From a virus, in the IMG/VR virus record IMGVR_UViG_3300045049_000339, positions 43,717 to 107,716 of that record: a stretch of 64,000 bases of DNA; one strand, given 5' to 3'. Positions 7,355 to 13,815 of this stretch are shown piece by piece. The position numbers and the translations under genes were made by a program. The notes below the pieces were generated by a model that was not told the origin of the DNA, did no database searches, and saw only the letters and a list, made by a program, of their open reading frames with translations. Numbering within the stretch: the stretch's first letter is position 1; each line of letters begins with the position of its first letter.

Positions 7355-7933
7355 ATGAGCGGGGCAGAGATCGTCTCCCTGGGGGAGACCCGTCGTAGAA
7401 AGAACCCCTTCGCGGGACTGGGCCGTCATCGTCGCACGCCCGAAGCGTGGGCGCAGATGGTGCTCGACAACCAGATCCTGGAGGCCCGTGCCAGGCGGGC
7501 CGAGGAGGCGCTGGAGCGCTCCAACAACCGCATCGAGGAGCTGGACACGGTCATCAGCCTCATGCGTGAGGACATGACCTCCCTGCGTGCCGAGGTGAAG
7601 CAGGTGCGCGCCCTCATGGCCGCCGCGCCGGACCAGGAGAAGGTCACCATCCTGCCGCCTCCCTCGGACCCCGAGGAGACGCAGCCGATCTCCCAGGCGG
7701 AGCTGTTCGCCGACAAGGACCCGATGGCCGCGATGCGGCCGAAGATCCGCGTGGGCACCATCAACGGCCCGGCCACCCCCAGTGCCCCGTCCGCCGCGAC
7801 GCAGCTCATCTCCCGGATCACGGCGCCCCCGCCGGACTCGGAGATGGTCAAGCACGTCGCCGTGACGCAGCCGATCCCCCTGTTCGACTCACCGATGGCG
7901 CGCGGCGCGCGGGTGCAGCGCAACACCGCCTGA
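7355..7933 (+). CDS. Hypothetical coiled-coil protein
   Basis: 192 aa from ATG 7355. An in-frame upstream start at 7259 is rejected because it lies upstream of the promoter. The N-terminus is basic (TRRRKNPFAGLGRHRRTPEA). Residues about 45-90 form a likely coiled coil (RAEEALERSNNRIEELDTV). The rest is Pro/Thr-rich and probably disordered. Function unknown. Confidence 0.8.
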   Translation: MSGAEIVSLGETRRRKNPFAGLGRHRRTPEAWAQMVLDNQILEARARRAEEALERSNNRIEELDTVISLMREDMTSLRAEVKQVRALMAAAPDQEKVTILPPPSDPEETQPISQAELFADKDPMAAMRPKIRVGTINGPATPSAPSAATQLISRITAPPPDSEMVKHVAVTQPIPLFDSPMARGARVQRNTA

Positions 7934-7975
7934 CCTGCGCAGATGTGATACCATAGAGGAAGGCAGGTGCGGAAA

Positions 7976-8428
7976 ATGAACGATCTGATCAACGCCTACT
8001 ACTTCGACTTCCAGGGCACTCTCGTTGACGTGCGCGGAATCCGTCACCTCTTGGAGACCACCCCCAAGCGGTACGACTCGTTCCACTACGCCACGGCAAG
8101 CTGCCCGCCGATCTCGTGGGTGGCGTCCGAGGCCCGCAGGGCGCATGAAGAGGGCTTCGCGGTGCTCCTGGGCACCGGTATGACCGAGCGCTTCCGGCCC
8201 CTGGTGAACTTCTGGCTGGCCAGCCACGAGGTGCATGTGGACGACCTCCAGATGCGCCCCGACGATGACTTCTGCAAGGACTTCATCCTGAAGAACCGCA
8301 TGCTGAGGCGGTGGCAGAACACTCACCGCTTCGTTCACGCGTACGACGACAACCCGGCCGTGATCGAGCACGTCTGGGCAGCAGCGAATATCCCGCACAC
8401 GACCGTGCCGGGATGGGGAGAAGGATAG
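7976..8428 (+). CDS. HAD-family protein resembling polynucleotide 3'-phosphatase domain
   Basis: 150 aa from ATG 7976 (a GTG at 7967 is possible; GAGGAAGG at 7956-7963 fits either start imperfectly). It begins with the HAD motif I, here DFQGTLVDV. A LLGTGMTERF strand takes the motif II place, then come FWLASHEVHVD and MRPDDDFCKDFILK. This order matches the phosphatase domain of T4 Pnkp-like end-healing enzymes. The second acidic residue of DxDGT is replaced by Gln, so catalysis may be altered. Its position in the tRNA cluster suggests RNA or tRNA repair; this is inference. Confidence 0.65.
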   Translation: MNDLINAYYFDFQGTLVDVRGIRHLLETTPKRYDSFHYATASCPPISWVASEARRAHEEGFAVLLGTGMTERFRPLVNFWLASHEVHVDDLQMRPDDDFCKDFILKNRMLRRWQNTHRFVHAYDDNPAVIEHVWAAANIPHTTVPGWGEG

Positions 8429-8430
8429 AT

Positions 8431-8655
8431 ATGACTGACCTGGGCACCGCCGACCGTGACTATGTCTGCGGACCCGACTGCAAGGCCCTCCGTGCGGTGA
8501 AAACCGCCCCGGTGACGGAGGAGAACGAGGAGAGCAAGGCGCCCTGGTGGGAGATGGCTCTGGTCATCATCCTGGGTACCGTCGTCGTGGCCTTCGCCAC
8601 GGTCGGTGCTCTGGACGTCGGCATTCGTGCGGCGCTCGACTACTGGCACTTCTGA
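8431..8655 (+). CDS. Small membrane protein
   Basis: 74 aa, behind GGGGAGAAGG. The N-terminal half is soluble with a CGPDC pair. One clear transmembrane helix lies at about residues 44-65 (MALVIILGTVVVAFATVGAL). It is two bases from the previous stop, so the two genes are co-transcribed. Function unknown. Confidence 0.75.
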   Translation: MTDLGTADRDYVCGPDCKALRAVKTAPVTEENEESKAPWWEMALVIILGTVVVAFATVGALDVGIRAALDYWHF

Positions 8656-8707
8656 CGAGGTTGTGCTAGTCTAGGAACACGAGGAAAGAGGAAAGGAAGT
8701 CGACGCA

Positions 8708-9010
8708 ATGTCGAAGATCACCAACGGCGACGTTGGCAAAGAGGCTGCCGTGCGGGGTATCAGCCTCGAAGGGCACCGGTTCGAGGGTTACGGCGAAGTC
8801 CAGGGCGTGCGCAGCGACATGTTCGGTGACATCGTCGAGGTCAAGGTCAACGGTCAGGTCCAGCACTTCCGGCAGAACAACGTCGCCAGAGTCCGTGAGG
8901 ACTCCGCCCCGAGCGGCGTGACCGGCGGCCAGCCCGGCGGGTGTGCGGTCATCCCGATGCTGCTGGTTGCTGCCGGTGCGGTCGGCGCCAAGTACGGCGT
9001 CGGTACGTAG
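8708..9010 (+). CDS. Hypothetical protein with hydrophobic C-terminus
   Basis: 100 aa. The first 65 residues look like a small beta-rich domain (GHRFEGYGEVQGVRSDMFGD, VEVKVNGQVQHF). A Gly-rich linker and a short hydrophobic segment (CAVIPMLLVAAGAVGA) follow, possibly a membrane anchor. An extended -10 (TGCTAGTCT, about 8665) lies upstream. Family not recognised. Confidence 0.72.
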   Translation: MSKITNGDVGKEAAVRGISLEGHRFEGYGEVQGVRSDMFGDIVEVKVNGQVQHFRQNNVARVREDSAPSGVTGGQPGGCAVIPMLLVAAGAVGAKYGVGT

Positions 9011-9023
9011 CTCAACTTGCTGG

Positions 9024-9047
9024 GCTACTCCGCTTCGGTGGAGTAGC
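9024..9047 (+). other. Hairpin before tRNA-Tyr
   Basis: GCTACTCC pairs perfectly with GGAGTAGC over 8 bp around an 8-nt loop. It lies 14 bases before the tRNA. Confidence 0.6.
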
Positions 9048-9060
9048 CTGGCATCTCCGA

Positions 9061-9138
9061 GGCACGGGCGCTGAGACGCAAGGCGGTCTGTAAAATCGCC
9101 GTCGAAAGACTAGCTGGGTTTGATTCCCTGACGTGCCA
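9061..9138 (+). tRNA. tRNA-Tyr (GTA)
   Basis: Anticodon stem GCGGT/ATCGC with loop CTGTAAA, a class II variable arm as bacterial Tyr tRNAs have, and acceptor GGCACGG with ACGTGCC (6 of 7 pairs). The T stem has one mismatch. The two imperfect stems make function slightly uncertain. Confidence 0.8.
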
Positions 9139-9141
9139 CGA

Positions 9142-9422
9142 GTGGTCAGGTACACAGGCACTACTAAGAGGCGTGTCGCTGTCTGTTTCGGAACGGCATT
9201 GATCGCCTGACCACCATTGACAACTCCATACCCCTCGACCCCCGTTCTCCCACCGTCGTGCAGGAATCGCTCCCCCCACGACGGGACGCAACGGCCGCCG
9301 CACCGGCCGAAGGTAGAGAACGGGCACGGTTCCACCCTTGCTCCTGCGCGGTCCTCGCAGCGCGCAGTGACTTGAGGGAGTCTCCAGGTGACCTAGCACC
9401 GGGATGTAGCAAGGGTGGAACC
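9142..9422 (+). ncRNA. Three consecutive long hairpin RNAs in the tRNA cluster
   Basis: This 280-base gap has no convincing gene but holds three closed structures. The first, 9142-9214, is closed by 9 perfect pairs (GTGGTCAGG arm). The second, 9241-9324, is closed by 9 perfect pairs (CCCGTTCTC arm) with an inner 8-bp stem 9253-9260/9277-9284. The third, 9328-9422, is closed by 15 perfect pairs with an inner TGCGCG/CGCGCA stem. They may be separate small RNAs or processing elements between tRNA-Tyr and tRNA-Lys. Confidence 0.5.
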
Positions 9423-9424
9423 AC

Positions 9425-9497
9425 GGATCTGTAGCTCAGTTGGTAGAGCAGCCGACTTTTAATCGGCGGGTCGCCGGTTCAAGCCCGGCCGGGTCCA
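9425..9497 (+). tRNA. tRNA-Lys (TTT)
   Basis: Acceptor GGATCTG/CGGGTCC (two G-T pairs), D arm GCTC...GAGC, anticodon loop CTTTTAA in GCCGA/TCGGC, T loop TTCAAGC, discriminator A. Confidence 0.93.
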
Positions 9498-9552
9498 CGC
9501 GCCGGTGCCTCTGGCACCAGGAAGAGCGGTTGCCCACCGTGCGCAAAGGGTA

Positions 9553-9586
9553 GCTCCTTCACCGTCCCCCATGCCGGTGGAGGAGC
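9553..9586 (+). other. Twelve-bp hairpin in tRNA spacer
   Basis: GCTCCTTCACCG (9553-9564) pairs with CGGTGGAGGAGC (9575-9586), one G-T. It ends five bases before tRNA-Phe. A second small hairpin (GGTGCC/GGCACC, 9504-9518) lies just after tRNA-Lys. Confidence 0.65.
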
Positions 9587-9590
9587 ACAA

Positions 9591-9663
9591 GGGGCCTTAG
9601 CTCAGACGGAAGAGCGTGCGCCTGAAAAGCGCGAGGTCGTTGGTTCGACTCCAACAGGTCCCA
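9591..9663 (+). tRNA. tRNA-Phe (GAA)
   Basis: Acceptor GGGGCCT/AGGTCCC, D arm GCTC...GAGC, anticodon stem TGCGC/GCGCG with loop CTGAAAA, T loop TTCGACT, discriminator A. Confidence 0.93.
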
Positions 9664-9667
9664 CGGT

Positions 9668-9698
9668 GTTCCCGGTCGTTCCCAAGGCCGCCGGGAAC
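9668..9698 (+). other. Eight-bp hairpin in tRNA spacer
   Basis: GTTCCCGG (9668-9675) pairs perfectly with CCGGGAAC (9691-9698), between tRNA-Phe and tRNA-Ile. Confidence 0.55.
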
Positions 9699-9738
9699 CC
9701 CTGCCTTCGACGGAACTCCAGGACCGGAGAAGGTGGAC

Positions 9739-9812
9739 GGCGCGTAGCTCAGCCTGGTAGAGCACTGGTCTGATAAACCAGCGGTCGATGGTTCAAATCC
9801 ATCCGCGTCGAC
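9739..9812 (+). tRNA. tRNA-Ile (GAT)
   Basis: Acceptor CGGCGCG/CGCGTCG, D arm GCTC...GAGC, anticodon stem CTGGT/ACCAG with loop CTGATAA, T loop TTCAAAT, discriminator A. Confidence 0.94.
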
Positions 9813-9813
9813 T

Positions 9814-9842
9814 AGACAGACACTCCCAAGTCTGCTACAGTA
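9814..9842 (+). promoter_or_regulatory. Candidate promoter TAGACA-17-TACAGT
   Basis: TAGACA at 9814-9819 and TACAGT at 9837-9842 with a 17-bp spacer, 25 bases before ATG 9868 with GAGGAAAGAGG between. Confidence 0.55.
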
Positions 9843-9867
9843 AGTAGCAGTTGAGGAAAGAGGAAGC

Positions 9868-10620
9868 ATGAAGCTCCACCAGCTCATTGCGAAGCAGGGC
9901 AAGGTCGCCGCACGCGTGACCAACGCCGCCAGCGTCATCCACAAGGCGTCGCAGAAGCCCGCTCTGTTCACGGGCGTCAGCATCACCTACGAGCCGCTGG
10001 CCACCAACGAGAACGACGTCTCCGCGCAGAAGCCGCCGGAGGGCAACTCCGTCCAGCTCTACGCGACCAAGGAGCTGGGCAAGCTCCGCGAGCTGCTCAC
10101 CGAGTTGTACGACGTCAACGCGACGCGCGACTGGTCGAACATGGTCGCCCGTGGCACCGTCAAGGTCGGTGACAAGGTCATCCTCTCGGACGTGCCGGTC
10201 CCGTTCCTGCTGTTCCTCAAGCTGGAGCTGAACCGCCTCCGCACCGAGTTCTCCGCCATCCCGGTCCTGGACCCCTCCAAGGACTGGAAGGTGGACACGG
10301 AGAACGGCGGCTACAAGACCGAGACCACCTGGCAGCACAGCACCCGGCGCGTCAAGAAGGTGCTGGAGCGCTCCCCGGCCACGGACAAGCACCAGGCCGT
10401 GACGGAGGTCTACGAGGAGGAAGTGCCGGTCGCGAGGAAGGAGACCACCAACTTCTCCGGCGCCCTGAGCCGCGTGGACCGCGATGCCCTGATCCGCCAG
10501 GTCGACCTGCTCTTCGACGCCGTCACCGAGGCGGTCGAGGAGGCCAACACGGTCGAGGTCGTGGACATGTCCGTCGGCAAGCCCATCTTCGACTTCCTTC
10601 TGGCCCCGCTGACCCGCTAG
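9868..10620 (+). CDS. Conserved-looking hypothetical protein
   Basis: 250 aa behind a good Shine-Dalgarno sequence. Mostly alpha/beta and soluble, with helical segments at the N-terminus (KLHQLIAKQGKVAARVTNAA) and a helix ending in EEANTVEVVDM. A stretch around residues 120-190 is rich in Glu/Lys/Thr. No catalytic motif or membrane segment is visible. I do not recognise it. It is isolated within the tRNA region, with its own promoter. Confidence 0.8.
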   Translation: MKLHQLIAKQGKVAARVTNAASVIHKASQKPALFTGVSITYEPLATNENDVSAQKPPEGNSVQLYATKELGKLRELLTELYDVNATRDWSNMVARGTVKVGDKVILSDVPVPFLLFLKLELNRLRTEFSAIPVLDPSKDWKVDTENGGYKTETTWQHSTRRVKKVLERSPATDKHQAVTEVYEEEVPVARKETTNFSGALSRVDRDALIRQVDLLFDAVTEAVEEANTVEVVDMSVGKPIFDFLLAPLTR

Positions 10621-10633
10621 GGTCTCAAGAACT

Positions 10634-10762
10634 GGTGCTCCGGGTGCACGGGTCCTAGTAAGACGGATCGGCCCTTGTTTGTCCAGCGGTGGGGTTCACT
10701 GACCGCCTGGAGCACCTCCACAGACTCCCGGTTGAGCGACCGGGTCTGCACCCGCAGGGTGC
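10634..10762 (+). ncRNA. Structured leader or small RNA: three successive helices
   Basis: GGTGCTCC (10634-10641) pairs perfectly with GGAGCACC (10709-10716) and encloses two further stems (GGGTC/GGCCC; CCAGCGGT with ACCGCCTGG). A 10-bp bulged hairpin at 10721-10748 and a GCACCC/GGGTGC hairpin at 10748-10762 follow. The three-way-junction layout could be a cis-regulatory element or a trans-acting RNA. A K/R-rich open frame begins at about 10776 but has only a CTG as start and runs into tRNA-like sequence. Confidence 0.45.
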
Positions 10763-10853
10763 GGAAAGCTAACAACTGAATATCAACATCAGCCGCCGTC
10801 GCAACGGTGGCATCAAGCTGAAGCTCTCGCTCAAGCTGAAGCGTCTCGGCAAG

Positions 10854-10965
10854 GCGTTGATCGAAGTGCGCTGTCCCATCAGGAGACGTCGGTTCGAATC
10901 CGACTCAGGGGACTACGATCCCTGGTGGTGTAGTGGAAGCATTGCCTGGTTTCTCAAATCAAGGC
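10854..10965 (+). ncRNA. Circularly permuted tRNA-like RNA
   Basis: The order is T arm, acceptor, D arm: T arm GTCGG-TTCGAAT-CCGAC (10888-10904), 3' acceptor TCAGGGG (10905-10911), A, linker CTACGA, 5' acceptor TCCCTGG (10919-10925, 7 bp with two wobbles), TG, then a D-like arm from 10928. The flanks close it: ATCAGG (10878-10883) pairs with CCTGGT (10945-10950), and outside that GCGTTGAT (10854-10861) pairs with ATCAAGGC (10958-10965, 7 of 8). The topology equals that of the Y RNAs at 14962-15589 but the loop consensus is absent. Confidence 0.55.
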
Positions 10966-11000
10966 AGCGCCCACCGTGCAACGTCAGACCGCAGAATGAC

Positions 11001-11074
11001 ATTGGAATAGCGCAGCTTGGCAGCGCGTCAGTCTCTGGTACTGAAGATCGTCGGTTCAAATCCGACTTCCAAAA
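11001..11074 (+). tRNA. tRNA-Gln (CTG)
   Basis: D arm GCGC...GCGC, anticodon stem TCAGT/ACTGA with loop CTCTGGT, T arm GTCGG-TTCAAAT-CCGAC. The acceptor pairs over six positions (TTGGAA/TTCCAA) with A facing A at 1-72; an open first pair is common in Gln tRNAs. Confidence 0.85.
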
Positions 11075-11084
11075 ACATTCTATG

Positions 11085-11114
11085 GGTGGTCCCCGGAGGT
11101 TACCGGGGGCCACC
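11085..11114 (+). other. Twelve-bp hairpin between tRNA-Gln and tRNA-Arg
   Basis: GGTGGTCCCCGG (11085-11096) pairs with CCGGGGGCCACC (11103-11114), one G-T, with a 6-nt loop. Confidence 0.65.
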
Positions 11115-11118
11115 TCCC

Positions 11119-11192
11119 GGTTGCGTAGCTCAGATGGATAGAGCGCCCGCCTTCTAAGCGGGAGGTCGCAGGTTCAAGTCCTGCCGCTTCCA
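11119..11192 (+). tRNA. tRNA-Arg (TCT)
   Basis: D arm GCTC...GAGC, anticodon stem CCCGC/GCGGG with loop CTTCTAA, T loop TTCAAGT, discriminator A. The acceptor GGTTGCG/CGCTTCC has two adjacent T-T mismatches, which may weaken it or need editing. Confidence 0.85.
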
Positions 11193-11219
11193 CGCAAGAC
11201 ATCCTACTAGGAGAAGATC

Positions 11220-11321
11220 ATGTTGAAGAAGTTCATCGTCGCCCTGCGTACCGTTTGTGGGTACTGTGGCTACAACACCAGCTCCTCGACCTGCCCGAAC
11301 TGCGGCAACCCGGTCGGCTGA
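11220..11321 (+). CDS. 33-residue zinc-ribbon peptide
   Basis: The ATG follows AGGAGAAG. The peptide has a basic N-terminus and a perfect four-cysteine ribbon, CGYCG...CPNCG, with 11 residues between the CxxC pairs. It is below usual gene-finder limits but has a strong ribosome site and coherent codons. Probably a zinc-bound mini-protein; partner unknown. Confidence 0.7.
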   Translation: MLKKFIVALRTVCGYCGYNTSSSTCPNCGNPVG

Positions 11322-11327
11322 TCACAG

Positions 11328-11453
11328 ATGAACACCGCTGGTATAGCCTACGCGAAGATCGTTCTGTACAGGGCGGATGGAGGCGGAAACGGAGACGTCG
11401 TCGTCTGGTGTATCAAACACAGCGGGCCGAAAACTCAGTGCGGCTGCCCGTGA
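11328..11453 (+). CDS. Possible small gene, 41 aa
   Basis: The frame starts seven bases after the previous stop and ends before a strong terminator. It encodes GIAYAKIVLYRADGGG and ends CGCP. No clear ribosome site, but translational coupling is possible. Function unknown. Confidence 0.4.
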   Translation: MNTAGIAYAKIVLYRADGGGNGDVVVWCIKHSGPKTQCGCP

Positions 11454-11496
11454 TAGGCTGAAGCCGGTTCTTACACCGTGCAGGGCATCACGAAGA

Positions 11497-11524
11497 CCCC
11501 GTCAGCATTGCTGACGGGGTTTTT
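11497..11524 (+). terminator. Rho-independent terminator
   Basis: CCCCGTCAG (11497-11505) pairs with CTGACGGGG (11511-11519) around CATTG, followed by five T. It closes the tRNA-Arg/small-gene unit. Confidence 0.9.
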
Positions 11525-11535
11525 CGTGCTAGTAT
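11508..11535 (+). promoter_or_regulatory. Promoter for a leaderless transcript
   Basis: TTGCTG (11508-11513), inside the terminator arm, a 16-bp spacer, then TAGTAT (11530-11535). The ATG at 11541 begins five bases later, so transcription should start at or next to the start codon. Confidence 0.6.
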
Positions 11536-11540
11536 TCAGT

Positions 11541-11876
11541 ATGAGTACGAACGAGGAACTTGAGCGGGACGTGGCATGGCTGGAGACCTGGGTCGAGCAG
11601 CACCCGGAGACCCGCGCGGCCAAGCGCATCGAGGCCGTCCTGACCGCCATCAAGGCCGCCACGGACGACGCTCTGCCGGTCGAGGAGGGCGTCCCGGTCA
11701 AGGACACCGCCGCGAAGTACAAGCACCTCGCAGACCTCGTCCAGAGCTGGATTCCGGCCGGGTCCATCTGGGAGAAGCAGCACAACACCGAAGAGCTGGT
11801 TGCCAATTACATCTGGCACCTGTACCACAGTCACACCCTCGGATGCCCGGAGTGTTTTGGTGGACGAACCAACTGA
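11541..11876 (+). CDS. Hypothetical protein, probably leaderless
   Basis: 111 aa from ATG 11541. An in-frame start at 11478 would precede the terminator and is rejected. No Shine-Dalgarno, but the -10 box ends five bases upstream, as in actinobacterial leaderless genes. Mostly helical and acidic (NEELERDVAWLETWVEQHPE). The C-terminus has CPECF, a possible metal site. Function unknown. Confidence 0.7.
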   Translation: MSTNEELERDVAWLETWVEQHPETRAAKRIEAVLTAIKAATDDALPVEEGVPVKDTAAKYKHLADLVQSWIPAGSIWEKQHNTEELVANYIWHLYHSHTLGCPECFGGRTN

Positions 11877-12258
11877 CGCCTACGCCTTCGATGAGCTGGA
11901 CGCCTACAAGCTCCGCGTCAAACAGCTCAAGGGTTCTCTGTCGCGCTGGCTGCTGCGTTCCATCACCTTCCGCCTGCGGCCGGTCTTCCCGACGGCCACG
12001 CGCGTTCACGTGGTGCTCTACCCGGACAACGTCTACCGCATCTGGGCCGTGAGCGAGGGCAAGCGATGGCTGGCCGTCTGCGAGAAGGACGTCGCGCCGA
12101 CGTGGACGTCCATCAATCTGGACAATGACGTGAACCTGTTGATCCATCTGGGATGGAGCCCCAGGATCAATACCTACACACGCGAAGACGGAATCGAGGT
12201 GCATTCCGTGCAGCTCGAAGCCGCAGCCACCAGGAGAAAGAGGCAGAACAATGGATGA
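11860..12258 (+). CDS. Hypothetical protein
   Basis: 132 aa from GTG 11860, chosen because GGAG lies seven bases upstream; it overlaps the previous stop. Mixed alpha/beta (RVHVVLYPDNVYRIWAVSEG, WTSINLDNDVNLLIHLGW) with a basic C-terminal tail. Not recognised. It overlaps the next start. Confidence 0.65.
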   Translation: MDEPTDAYAFDELDAYKLRVKQLKGSLSRWLLRSITFRLRPVFPTATRVHVVLYPDNVYRIWAVSEGKRWLAVCEKDVAPTWTSINLDNDVNLLIHLGWSPRINTYTREDGIEVHSVQLEAAATRRKRQNNG

Positions 12259-12478
12259 CCTCAAGCCGGTCACCTGGATGAAGTTGAAGCACCGTCAGCT
12301 CAAGACGGTCGGCCGCAACAAGACGAATGGCGGTTCGTCCACCAAGCGCGTGAAGCGTTCCGCCAGCATCAAGCACGAGCAGCCGGTCACCGGCATGGAG
12401 CGTGTGATGGTGCTCGACTTCAAGGACGGCCGCAAGGGCAAGATTTCCTGGCAGGTTCGGGAGAAAAGCGGTAAGTAA
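12251..12478 (+). CDS. Small basic hypothetical protein
   Basis: 75 aa, very rich in Lys and Arg (KLKHRQLKTVGRNK, STKRVKRSASIK). It could bind nucleic acid. Its start overlaps the previous gene's end, so translation is coupled. Function unknown. Confidence 0.65.
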   Translation: MDDLKPVTWMKLKHRQLKTVGRNKTNGGSSTKRVKRSASIKHEQPVTGMERVMVLDFKDGRKGKISWQVREKSGK

Positions 12479-12530
12479 ACGAAGTGCTTGACGCTTCACT
12501 TTTCCGACCCATTACATCTATATTGGGTTC

Positions 12531-13196
12531 GTGAACGATCGACCAGACCCAGGCGGGGTCCGGGCCAACCTGTTCCAGGCAACCCGGACCTCGTGGCGTT
12601 TGTCCGAGCATCTCGAATCCCTTATTACTGAGCGTGTTTCACCTCCCCCCGGCCCCAGCGGTGGTCACCGCAAGCCGGGCTCCAAGGCACCCTGGAATTC
12701 AGCCGCCGCAGAACTCGTCTTCGATCTCCGCTTCCTGGCACGGCAACTCGAAGAAGACCTGCGTGTACGTGTGACTGGCGGCCACATTCAGCGCGGCATT
12801 AGTGACCGCAATACCCAGCTCTCGTTGTGGGCGCTGGCCGACCTCGCCGTCATGGCGGCCGATTCCGACGTGGCCGTCACCCTCGTGCGCCTCGGTGGCT
12901 GGCTGGAGCGTGCACGCCCCGTCGTCGGCGAGACCGAGCCCCTGCGCCGCGTGCCACGCGTGCAGGGCTACGTGGAGCCTCGCTGCCCGTGGTGCGGCTA
13001 CTGCACTCTGCGCTGCAAGCTCAACGCTGGAATCCTCTTCTGTATCAACCCTTCGTGCACCGACCACGAAGGCAGGCGCCCCCTCGGTGTCATCGAGGTG
13101 GACATGGCTCTCCGTGACGTCGTACTCCGCTGGCAGGACGACACCTACGGAATCCCTCAGCACACGATTGAAGCCGTCTATGCGGGGGCAGCATGA
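12531..13196 (+). CDS. Hypothetical zinc-ribbon protein
   Basis: 221 aa from GTG 12531. TATATT at 12519-12524 lies six bases upstream and there is no Shine-Dalgarno, so a leaderless transcript is likely. The first 150 residues are helical. Residues about 150-185 hold CPWCGYC...C...CINPSC, a zinc ribbon. Overlaps the next start by ATGA. I suspect DNA binding but cannot name a family. Confidence 0.75.
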   Translation: MNDRPDPGGVRANLFQATRTSWRLSEHLESLITERVSPPPGPSGGHRKPGSKAPWNSAAAELVFDLRFLARQLEEDLRVRVTGGHIQRGISDRNTQLSLWALADLAVMAADSDVAVTLVRLGGWLERARPVVGETEPLRRVPRVQGYVEPRCPWCGYCTLRCKLNAGILFCINPSCTDHEGRRPLGVIEVDMALRDVVLRWQDDTYGIPQHTIEAVYAGAA

Positions 13197-13465
13197 GCCG
13201 TGGATGGACCTCGAAGGAACTGAAAGCCGTCGGTGACGACGACACGCTCTGGACAGCGGCGGAAGCCGCCGTGCTGCTGGGGCCACCGGACCTGAATGTC
13301 GCAGAGGTCCGGCGCCTTGTCAGCCTGTTCGGCATCGACCCGGTCGGCAAGCGCCGCACCGCCGGTCAGGGACAGCCCGGACGGGCCGCCCGCGTGTACC
13401 GCGCCTCTGATTTGATTGAGGCGTACGACAAACTCAGCAAGGGCGTAGGGAAGGGCAACCAGTGA
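13193..13465 (+). CDS. Helix-turn-helix DNA-binding protein, excisionase/MerR-like
   Basis: 90 aa. WTAAEAAVLLG followed by VAEVRRLVSLFGIDPVGKR and VYRASDLIEAYDKL fits a winged HTH of the MerR/excisionase type (TAxEAAxLLG start, ending in a DLIEAY helix). Probably a small regulator or DNA-architecture protein. Overlaps both neighbours by four bases. Confidence 0.6.
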   Translation: MSRGWTSKELKAVGDDDTLWTAAEAAVLLGPPDLNVAEVRRLVSLFGIDPVGKRRTAGQGQPGRAARVYRASDLIEAYDKLSKGVGKGNQ

Positions 13466-13815
13466 AACCGACCATTGGCCGGGTCGTGCACTACCGCAGT
13501 CACGGCAGTGCGGACGGCACGTACAAGCCGGAGTGCCGCGCGGCCATCATCACGGCCGTCAAGGGCCACCACGAAGAGCACGACCGCCGCATCTGGGTCG
13601 TCGACCTCACCGTGTTCAACCCCGAGGGGTTCTTCCTCAAGGACAACGCGCGCCAGGACGAGGGGCACGAGACGCCGGGAGATCCGGACTGCGAGTACGA
13701 CGGGCGCCACGACGAGCAGCCGTTCCGGTACTGCGCCTGCGGCTGGCGTGAGGCCGCCATGCACGGAGGGACTTGGCACTGGGTTGAACGCGAACCCGAA
13801 ACCGGAGACGAGTAG
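13462..13815 (+). CDS. Hypothetical protein with Cys/His pairs
   Basis: 117 aa. Begins IGRVVHYRSHG, then a beta-rich region (IWVVDLTVFNPEGFFL) and CACGWREAAMHGGTWHW. Small proteins of this style are common in actinobacterial phages and may act on the host surface or envelope. I cannot assign a role. Confidence 0.7.
   Translation: MKPTIGRVVHYRSHGSADGTYKPECRAAIITAVKGHHEEHDRRIWVVDLTVFNPEGFFLKDNARQDEGHETPGDPDCEYDGRHDEQPFRYCACGWREAAMHGGTWHWVEREPETGDE

Noticed and set aside
9601-9763. Minus-strand frames across tRNA-Lys, tRNA-Phe and tRNA-Ile
   Set aside because: Antisense to strong tRNA genes; such frames recur over all tRNAs here and have no ribosome sites.
10776-11141. Protein-coding gene starting at CTG and running through tRNA-like sequence and tRNA-Gln
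   Set aside because: The frame crosses well-formed tRNA structures and has no normal start. At most its first 30 codons could be a remnant.
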